Shown one piece after another: positions 1 through 5,281 of a stretch of DNA of 11,012 nucleotides. Positions within the stretch are counted from its first letter, which is position 1. Every line of letters starts with the position of its first letter. Both the position numbers and the translations under genes were made by a program. This DNA is from a bacterium (GTDB taxonomy: Bacteria; Campylobacterota; Campylobacteria; Campylobacterales; Sulfurimonadaceae), in assembly GCA_018824795.1 (NCBI GenBank), contig JAHJFL010000061.1, positions 1 through 11,012 on the forward strand. Direction: 5' to 3'. Under the pieces are notes generated by a model that was given only the letters and a program-made list of their open reading frames with translations, ran no database searches and was not told the DNA's origin.

Positions 1-182
1 CAAAAAACGACAAACTCTGCATTGTCATCACGTGTTCGTATAGCCAACTCCAAGGAGTCTCCAGTTATGTCAGCCATTTCAAAAACTTCATCTCTCTGAT
101 AAAAGTGTGCAACCACCGTTACACTGAGTTTCTCTTTTAATTCGTTAATTTTTTGTTTTAATTCTTCGTTTGTATATTTCAA
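1..182 (-). CDS. nadA: Quinolinate synthase NadA, N-terminal part (runs off the left edge)
   Basis: NadA condenses iminoaspartate with dihydroxyacetone phosphate to give quinolinate in de novo NAD synthesis, using a cytoplasmic [4Fe-4S] enzyme. Sixty codons are visible, starting at a TTG (182-180). The translation includes VVAHFYQRDEVFEMADITGD followed by SLELA, the family's N-terminal signature; His26 and Ser43 match conserved substrate-pocket positions. The edge cuts a codon beginning TG just after VVF, which fits the VFCGV stretch that carries the first cluster cysteine. TTG is chosen because an AGGA lies seven bases upstream of it and no ATG occurs earlier in frame. The gene diverges from plsY. 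The cluster-binding cysteines further on cannot be checked here. The family call is secure. Confidence 0.93.
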   Translation of the reverse strand, partial: MKYTNEELKQKINELKEKLSVTVVAHFYQRDEVFEMADITGDSLELAIRTRDDNAEFVVF

Positions 183-205
183 GAAAAAGTCCTAATATTT
201 AATAG

Positions 206-218
206 TCTTGTTATTATA
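206..218 (-). promoter_or_regulatory. Probable nadA promoter (-10 element)
   Basis: A perfect TATAAT lies on the minus strand at 218-213, preceded by an A/T-rich stretch with a T run and no good -35 box, as is common in Campylobacterota. Initiation near 206 would give a leader of about 24 bases before the TTG start of nadA. This is inferred from sequence only. Confidence 0.5.
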
Positions 219-243
219 TCGAAAAAATTTATATGCTTATAAA
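208..243 (+). promoter_or_regulatory. Possible plsY-folB promoter
   Basis: The 105-base divergent spacer must also drive plsY. Candidate -10 elements are TATGCT (232-237), which has a TTGTTA 18 bases upstream (208-213), and TATAAA (238-243). Neither is a strong match, and the region is so AT-rich that such hits arise by chance. A weak GGGAAAA precedes the plsY ATG. Confidence 0.3.
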
Positions 244-287
244 TATACAAAGAGTAGAATGTCGCAATAACTTCAAATGGGAAAAAT

Positions 288-902
288 ATGGAATTTTTAT
301 TTAATACAAATGTTGAGTTTTTTATAGCTGCTTACTTAGTCGGAGGTATACCTTTTGGCCTACTTTTAGCCAAAAAATTTGCCGGTGTTGACATCAAAGC
401 GAGCGGAAGCGGAAGTATAGGTGCGACAAATGTTTTAAGAGTAGTAAAAGAGACAAATCCTTCTTTAGCGAAAAAACTCGGTGCTGCTACCCTTGCTTTA
501 GATGCTATTAAAGGTATAGTTGTTTTAGCAATTGCCTATTTTATGGGTATGAGTGAATCAACTCTTTGGGGCATTAGTGTTTTAGCAGTTATTGGCCACT
601 GTTTTTCACCTTATCTTGGTTTTGAGGGCGGAAAAGGAATTGCAACTGGTATGGGCGTTATGATGTTTATGATTCCAGTCGAAACAGTTATTGCTTTAGT
701 CGTTTGGGCTGTAATGGCTAAAACTGTTCGTATATCTTCAGTCTCTTCTCTTACTGGAGTAGCAGCACTTTTAGTATCAAGTTTTTTTATTCATCCTGAG
801 ATGGCACATGCTCCAGTTGTTTTTATAGTTTTTATTCTTTACTATAAACACATTCCTAACATTATTCGCGTAGTTAAGGGCGAAGAAAAAAGAGTTATCT
901 AA
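288..902 (+). CDS. plsY: Acyl-phosphate:glycerol-3-phosphate acyltransferase PlsY
   Basis: PlsY transfers the acyl group from acyl-phosphate to the 1-position of glycerol-3-phosphate, the first step of phosphatidic acid synthesis, in the inner membrane. The 204-residue length is normal. All family motifs are visible: SGSGSIGATNVLR (39-51, motif 1), GHCFSPYLGFEGGKGIATG (103-121, motif 2, phosphate-binding glycines), and KTVRISSVSSL (145-155, motif 3). The C-terminal HIPNIIRVVKGEEKR resembles the conserved tail. About five hydrophobic segments alternate with these motifs (roughly 10-30, 66-87, 95-110, 122-143, 156-185). It is the first gene of a pair with folB: its TAA ends at 902 and the folB GTG begins at 903. 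The same plsY-folB pairing occurs, as I recall, in Helicobacter pylori (HP1509-HP1510). Confidence 0.96.
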   Translation: MEFLFNTNVEFFIAAYLVGGIPFGLLLAKKFAGVDIKASGSGSIGATNVLRVVKETNPSLAKKLGAATLALDAIKGIVVLAIAYFMGMSESTLWGISVLAVIGHCFSPYLGFEGGKGIATGMGVMMFMIPVETVIALVVWAVMAKTVRISSVSSLTGVAALLVSSFFIHPEMAHAPVVFIVFILYYKHIPNIIRVVKGEEKRVI

Positions 903-1232
<330 letters not shown>

Positions 1233-1249
1233 GATAAACTTCATTTTTT

Positions 1250-1278
1250 TTTAAAGAAAATTGAAAAAAACTTTAAAG
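1250..1278 (+). repeat. Three 11-bp-phased TTTAAAG-like direct repeats before the regulator gene
   Basis: TTTAAAG occurs at 1250-1256 and 1272-1278, with a related TTGAAAA exactly midway at 1261-1267, so the units start 11 bases apart, one helical turn. The last copy overlaps the -35 position of the promoter. From memory, HP1043/HsrA recognises paired TTTAAG-type repeats spaced one turn apart and binds its own promoter. These repeats are therefore a plausible autoregulatory operator. The spacing is seen directly; the binding is inferred. Confidence 0.5.
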
Positions 1279-1300
1279 TAAGCTAAAAGTGTGGTATGAT
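1272..1300 (+). promoter_or_regulatory. cosR-type regulator promoter (extended -10)
   Basis: TGG followed by TATGAT (1292-1300) forms an extended -10 element, with TTTAAA (1272-1277) 17 bases upstream in the -35 position. Transcription from about 1307 gives a leader of roughly 27 bases to the ATG at 1334. This position rules out the longer in-frame start at 1289, which lies upstream of the -10 element. Confidence 0.6.
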
Positions 1301-1333
1301 TTCGCCAAAATATTCACATATAGGAAACAATTA

Positions 1334-2008
1334 ATGCGCATTCTAATAATAGAAGATGAAGTAACATTAAACAAAATGCTAGCTGAAGGACTTAAAGAGT
1401 TTGGCTACCAAAGTGATGTAGTTGAAACACTAAAAGACGGCGAGTATTATTTAGATATTCGCAACTATGATTTAGTACTTATGGACTGGATGCTTCCAGA
1501 TGGAAACTCAGTTGATATCATTAGTGATATTAAAACTAAAACTCCAAAAACAGTTGTAGTTGTTCTCTCAGCGAGAGATGACAATGAAAGCGAAATTGAA
1601 GCTCTCAGAAGTGGTGCAGATGATTACATTAGAAAACCTTTTGATTTTGATGTTCTTATAGCTCGTATTGAAGCGCGTTTACGTTTTGGTGGAAGCAACA
1701 TCATCGAAATAGAAGATCTTATCATCAATCCTGAAGAAGAAAAAATCACTTATAAAGAAGTTGATATTGAACTTAAAGGGAAACCTTTTGAAGTTCTTAC
1801 TCACCTTGCTCGTCACCGTGATCAAATTGTTTCTAAAGAACAACTTCTTGACGCAATCTGGGAAGAGCCAGAGTTAGTGACTCCAAACGTAATTGAAGTT
1901 GCTATTAACCAAATTAGACAAAAAATGGACAAACCATTAGGTATTACAACAATTGAGACTGTTCGTCGTCGCGGATACCGTTTTTGTTTCCCAAAAGAGA
2001 TGAATTAA
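1334..2008 (+). CDS. cosR: OmpR-family response regulator of the CosR/HsrA (HP1043) type
   Basis: This 224-residue regulator has a receiver domain (1-115) and a winged-helix DNA-binding domain (about 122-221). The DNA-binding half, including KGKPFEVLTHLARHRDQ, SKEQLLDAIWEEPE, TPNVIEVAINQIRQKMDK and ETVRRRGYRF, is nearly identical to what I recall of H. pylori HsrA and Campylobacter CosR, essential regulators of homeostasis and oxidative stress. Unlike those orphans, the receiver here looks canonical: acidic pocket Glu7/Asp8, phospho-acceptor Asp51 in LMDWMLPDG, Ser79, Tyr98 and Lys101. The start at 1334 has AGGA eight bases upstream and a native MRILIIEDE terminus; an ATG 15 codons earlier lies inside the promoter. 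A histidine kinase follows 106 bases downstream, and fdx and ppx follow that, as in C. jejuni but with the kinase added. Orthology is confident; phosphorylation is inferred. Confidence 0.93.
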   Translation: MRILIIEDEVTLNKMLAEGLKEFGYQSDVVETLKDGEYYLDIRNYDLVLMDWMLPDGNSVDIISDIKTKTPKTVVVVLSARDDNESEIEALRSGADDYIRKPFDFDVLIARIEARLRFGGSNIIEIEDLIINPEEEKITYKEVDIELKGKPFEVLTHLARHRDQIVSKEQLLDAIWEEPELVTPNVIEVAINQIRQKMDKPLGITTIETVRRRGYRFCFPKEMN

Positions 2009-2023
2009 TTACTCTTCTTAAAC

Positions 2024-2049
2024 GTTAAAAGGAATTTCTTCCTTTTAAC
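2024..2049 (+). terminator. Perfect 11-bp hairpin after the regulator gene (weak terminator, attenuator or RNA-end stabiliser)
   Basis: GTTAAAAGGAA (2024-2034) pairs perfectly with TTCCTTTTAAC (2039-2049) around a TTTC loop, beginning 15 bases after the regulator's stop codon. It is followed by TTCCCC rather than a run of T, so it is not a classical intrinsic terminator. It may mark or protect the 3' end of the regulator mRNA and reduce read-through into the kinase gene. Confidence 0.5.
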
Positions 2050-2078
2050 TTCCCCTAAAATCAGCTTTTAAAAATAAA

Positions 2079-2087
2079 TGTTATAAT
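2079..2087 (+). promoter_or_regulatory. Promoter for the histidine kinase gene (extended -10)
   Basis: TGT plus TATAAT (2079-2087) is a perfect extended -10 element. No convincing -35 box lies upstream, only a T-rich stretch. Initiation near 2094 leaves a leader of about 20 bases containing the AAAGG (2102-2106) that precedes the ATG at 2115. The kinase gene can therefore probably be transcribed apart from the regulator. Confidence 0.6.
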
Positions 2088-2114
2088 TGCATAACTTTAA
2101 TAAAGGCTTAATGT

Positions 2115-3416
2115 ATGTTTTCAACACGAAGCATTAGAAACAGATTTTTTATTCAACTTATATTTTCTTCGGCTTTACTTATATTTTTATTTTCATCTGT
2201 ATTATACTTCTTCATTAAAACATCCATATATGAAGAAAAACATCAAGAACTTTTACAATATGCCAAAAATATATCCAATAATAAAGCAATTATGCAAAGC
2301 GACTCTCTTTACCCAGATAATTTCTCATCATTAAATGTAGAAATAATTTATCTTAAAAGTCCTGAAACAGGTATAGAAGTTTATGAAAAAACACAGGATA
2401 AGAAAATATTTCTAACGCTTATATACCCTTTTAATATTGATGATATAAGTTATCTCAAAGTTACAAAAGAGATTACGCTTACTACTCTGTTGCTAGATAA
2501 AATACTTCACTATATTTTTATCATAAATATTGCCGGTTTTATTTTGGTTATATTATATGCTATTGCTATTTCAAACATGCTTGTATCTCCAATAAAAACT
2601 TTAAGTTCAAGACTTTCAAACATGAATGAACATCTTATGAGACCCATTGATGTTAAAGAACTCCCTCAGGAATTTGAACCTCTTGGAATTACAATCAATC
2701 ATCTCATCGCCAGAATTCAAAACTTTGTAAAATATCAAAAAGAACTTTTTATTGGAACAGCGCATGAACTCAAAACGCCACTAGCAGTTATAAAACTCAA
2801 AAATCAAGTGACACTTATTAAACTAAGGACTCCCAAAGAGTATATAGACGCCCTTAAAGTAACCAATAAAACTATAGATGAAATGAATATTATCGTCTCT
2901 AATATACTCAATATAGGCCGGCAGGAAGGAGCGCAACTCGATAAACCTGTGGAAGTAGATGTTATACAGATACTCAAACAAAAAGCAGATGACTTTCGAC
3001 TTTTAGCAGAAAATGAAGGAAAAACACTCCATATGCATTTTGAACCGCATGGGTTTATGGTCATGCTACAAGTTTCACTGCTCAATCAAATTGTGCAAAA
3101 CTTTCTACAAAATGCATTAAAGTTTACACCTAAAGAAAAAAGTGTTATTCTCAGAAGTTCTCTAGATGATGTTGGACTCCTTATTGAAGTTATAGATGAA
3201 GGTTGCGGTATTGATGAAAGTATGGATCTTTTTGCACCATTTAAGCGCCAAGGGAATAAGTCTGGTGTGGGTCTTGGTCTATTTTTAGCAAAAAGTGCAG
3301 CCGATGCCTTGGGTGCGAAAATAAAAATAGAAAATAGAAAAGATGGAGTAGAAGGAACAAGAGCCTCTTTACAACTTAACTCCAAATTGTCTTGTATTTT
3401 GCCACAAAAAAAATAA
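2115..3416 (+). CDS. Membrane sensor histidine kinase, likely partner of the adjacent regulator
   Basis: The 433-residue protein has an inner-membrane sensor-kinase layout. A first membrane segment (about 12-34) is followed by a periplasmic region of some 95 residues (35-130), a second membrane segment (131-156) and a HAMP-like linker (about 155-205). The dimerisation domain has the H box AHELKTPLAVI with phospho-acceptor His217. The ATPase domain has the N box QNFLQNALKFTP (Asn329, Asn333), G1 DEGCGI (361-366), an F box around LFAPF (372-376) and G2 GVGLGLFLAK (384-393). All catalytic motifs are intact. The start at 2115 has AAAGG eight bases upstream; an overlapping ATG at 2111 is out of frame and closes after a few codons. 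The periplasmic domain shows no family I recognise, so the signal is unknown. Its position suggests it phosphorylates the CosR-type regulator. Confidence 0.93.
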   Translation: MFSTRSIRNRFFIQLIFSSALLIFLFSSVLYFFIKTSIYEEKHQELLQYAKNISNNKAIMQSDSLYPDNFSSLNVEIIYLKSPETGIEVYEKTQDKKIFLTLIYPFNIDDISYLKVTKEITLTTLLLDKILHYIFIINIAGFILVILYAIAISNMLVSPIKTLSSRLSNMNEHLMRPIDVKELPQEFEPLGITINHLIARIQNFVKYQKELFIGTAHELKTPLAVIKLKNQVTLIKLRTPKEYIDALKVTNKTIDEMNIIVSNILNIGRQEGAQLDKPVEVDVIQILKQKADDFRLLAENEGKTLHMHFEPHGFMVMLQVSLLNQIVQNFLQNALKFTPKEKSVILRSSLDDVGLLIEVIDEGCGIDESMDLFAPFKRQGNKSGVGLGLFLAKSAADALGAKIKIENRKDGVEGTRASLQLNSKLSCILPQKK

Positions 3417-3450
3417 AACCATATTTTTAAAAATTAATAAAGCTATATTT

Positions 3451-3459
3451 TGATATAAA
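3451..3459 (+). promoter_or_regulatory. Probable fdx-ppx promoter (extended -10)
   Basis: TGA plus TATAAA (3451-3459) forms an extended -10-like element in the 75-base gap after the kinase gene, with no clear -35 box. Initiation near 3466 would give a leader of about 26 bases, including the AAGG ribosome site (3479-3482) before the ATG at 3492. Confidence 0.45.
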
Positions 3460-3491
3460 TCGGACAAGAAAAAAATATAAGGTTTTATAAT

Positions 3492-3740
3492 ATGGCATTA
3501 CTGATAAATGATGAGTGTATAGCGTGCGATGCGTGTCGTGAAGAGTGCCCAACTACGGCGATAGAAGAGGGAGACCCAATCTACTTCATTGATCCGGACA
3601 GATGTACCGAGTGTGTTGGTATTTACGATGAACCTGCATGTATTTCTGTATGCCCTGTTGATTGTATAGTTCCGGATAAAGATAATGTCGAGTCTATTGC
3701 AGAATTGCAATTTAAATACAAAAACTTAGAAGAACTGTAG
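3492..3740 (+). CDS. fdx: 2[4Fe-4S] ferredoxin, Alvin type
   Basis: This 82-residue acidic electron carrier binds two [4Fe-4S] clusters. The first motif is Cys9, Cys12, Cys15 and Cys19-Pro (CIACDACREECP). The second is Cys38, Cys41, Cys50 and Cys54-Pro, with eight residues between the second and third cysteines and an extra Cys58. That insertion plus a C-terminal extension (59-82) marks the Allochromatium vinosum (Alvin) type, known for clusters of low and unequal potential. All ligands are present. In Campylobacter jejuni, as I recall, a ferredoxin (Cj0354c) sits directly next to cosR (Cj0355c). Here a kinase gene intervenes, and the ppx gene starts only four bases after the fdx stop, suggesting one transcript. 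The redox partners cannot be told from sequence. Confidence 0.95.
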   Translation: MALLINDECIACDACREECPTTAIEEGDPIYFIDPDRCTECVGIYDEPACISVCPVDCIVPDKDNVESIAELQFKYKNLEEL

Positions 3741-3744
3741 CGTT

Positions 3745-5205
3745 TTGGCGAAAAGAGTCGCAGTTATAGACATCGGTTCTAACTCTGTTAGAATGGTTGT
3801 CTACGAAAAAACCTCTCGTTTTGCATTTCACCTCCTCCACGAAGCAAAAAGTAAAGTAAGAATTTCTGAAAACGCTTACGAGCATGAGGGCAATCTCCAA
3901 GAGATTCCCATGCAAAGAACTTTTGAAGCTTTAAAAGATTTCCTGAGTATATGTGAATCTTTTACTGTAAGAAAAGTCTTTTGTGTTGCAACTTCTGCCT
4001 TGCGTGATGCTCCCAATAAGAAAGATTTCCTTCAAAAAGTCAAAACGCAGTTAAAACTTGATATCAAAGTTATTGATGGGCAAAAAGAAGCTCACTATGG
4101 TGCTATTGCATGTGCAAATCTTCTCCCAGAACAAGAAAATGCTCTAAGCATAGATATTGGTGGTGGTTCTACAGAATTTAGTATTATTAATCAAAAAAAT
4201 GTCAGCAACACAATCTCTTTAGAGCTTGGAACAGTACGATTAAAAGAACTCTTTTTTGATAAAAACGCCATAGATAAAGCTATTGAATATATCGATAAAA
4301 AACTTGAAGTATTAGATGACTTAGAGGCTTCTACTATTATAGGTATCGGTGGGACATTTAGAGCGATTTCAAGTGCCATTATGAAACTTGAAGATTATCC
4401 CCTACAAAAACTTCATGCTTACGAATACTCAGCTAAAAAACTTGAAAAATTTATCTCAAATATTTTAGATGCAGATGAAGCAGGACTTAAAAAACTTGGC
4501 ATCCAAAGTAATAGATTTGATGTCATAAAACCAGGCGCTCTCATTTTAGAGAGAGTTCTTAAAAAGATAGCTCCACAGACAGCTCTCACGAGTGGTGTAG
4601 GTGTTAGAGAGGGAGTTTATCTCTGTGATCTATTAAGAGGTTCTAGGGGCAAGCTACCTTCAAATTACAACACATCTGTAAGATATATTATTGATTCGCA
4701 TATCAAAGACAACAGCTTTTCAAATCAGCTCAATCAACTCAGTAAAAAACTCTTTGATTTAACAAATCAACACTTTAACATAGACATAAAATACAGATAT
4801 GAATTAGCTGTTGCTTCAAAGCTTTACCCAGCTGGAGGAAATGTTCATTTTTACTCTAAAAATAAGCATAGTTATTATCTTATTCAGACAGCTCTTGAAT
4901 ATGGCTTTAAACATGAACAAATTGTTCTTATTTCTACGCTTGCAAAATATGCAAAGAAAAAACTTCCTGAAGATTCTCATATTCAAAAGTATGCTTCTTT
5001 ATTACCTCAAACAAATATACTTAACTACTTAAGCTATCTGCTCTCTTTAAGTATAGCTCTGCTTAGCCACAGGCCTAGAAACATTGATTTTAATTTAAAG
5101 TTTGAAAATGGTTTGCTGGAGATAGAATCTTCAAACAATCTTTATCTCAGCAGAGAAGCCGTCAAAAAACTCGATTGTATAGAAAATTTTAAAGTTATAA
5201 TCTAA
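3745..5205 (+). CDS. ppx: Ppx/GppA family phosphatase with a degenerate C-terminal HD-like domain
   Basis: The family hydrolyses inorganic polyphosphate or converts pppGpp to ppGpp. The N-terminal actin-like ATPase fold (about 1-300) is complete: DIGSNSVRM (9-17), ATSALRDAPN (82-91), Glu115 at the catalytic-base position, DIGGGSTEF (137-145), GIGGTFRAIS (200-209) and GVGVREGVY (284-292). The C-terminal region (about 305-486) aligns by pattern with the HD-like domain of E. coli Ppx, but the HD/HE motif position reads KLYPAGG (359-365), so metal binding there is unlikely. Total length is 486 residues. The start is TTG at 3745, chosen because the next codons give the conserved AKRVAVIDIGSNS terminus and no better start exists upstream. 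It lies four bases after the fdx stop. Whether it acts on polyphosphate, pppGpp or both cannot be decided here. Confidence 0.9.
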   Translation: MAKRVAVIDIGSNSVRMVVYEKTSRFAFHLLHEAKSKVRISENAYEHEGNLQEIPMQRTFEALKDFLSICESFTVRKVFCVATSALRDAPNKKDFLQKVKTQLKLDIKVIDGQKEAHYGAIACANLLPEQENALSIDIGGGSTEFSIINQKNVSNTISLELGTVRLKELFFDKNAIDKAIEYIDKKLEVLDDLEASTIIGIGGTFRAISSAIMKLEDYPLQKLHAYEYSAKKLEKFISNILDADEAGLKKLGIQSNRFDVIKPGALILERVLKKIAPQTALTSGVGVREGVYLCDLLRGSRGKLPSNYNTSVRYIIDSHIKDNSFSNQLNQLSKKLFDLTNQHFNIDIKYRYELAVASKLYPAGGNVHFYSKNKHSYYLIQTALEYGFKHEQIVLISTLAKYAKKKLPEDSHIQKYASLLPQTNILNYLSYLLSLSIALLSHRPRNIDFNLKFENGLLEIESSNNLYLSREAVKKLDCIENFKVII

Positions 5206-5281
5206 TTACGTCATACTGCGTTTAGAGTAGTTTTATTTTTAAAAGAACATTATATTCCAAGCTTAGGCATAATGCCTAGAC
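5206..5281. other. Convergent spacer between ppx and bamA with a weak hairpin
   Basis: The 76 bases between the two converging stop codons contain TAGGCA (5264-5269) pairing with TGCCTA (5273-5278) around a TAA loop, just beyond the bamA stop. There is no immediate T run on either strand, although a T-rich and A-rich stretch occurs at 5231-5244. Some termination in both directions is likely here, but no classical terminator is visible. Confidence 0.35.

Noticed and set aside
1289..1333. A longer start for the response regulator, adding 15 residues
   Set aside because: It lies upstream of and overlaps the extended -10 at 1292-1300. The ATG at 1334 has a well-placed AGGA and gives the family's normal N-terminus and length.
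2111..2135. ATG at 2111 just before the kinase start
   Set aside because: It is in a different frame from the kinase and reaches a stop within a few codons.
2804..3385. Two open frames antisense to the histidine kinase
   Set aside because: They mirror the kinase's catalytic-domain codons, have no recognisable product and lack convincing ribosome sites.
3423..3434. ATTTTTAAAAAT perfect palindrome after the kinase gene
   Set aside because: It is wholly A/T with no loop, so it is expected by chance in this composition and is not a credible terminator or operator.
5249..5254. TATAAT on the minus strand in the ppx-bamA spacer
   Set aside because: A promoter here would read antisense into ppx with no gene to serve; chance AT-rich match.
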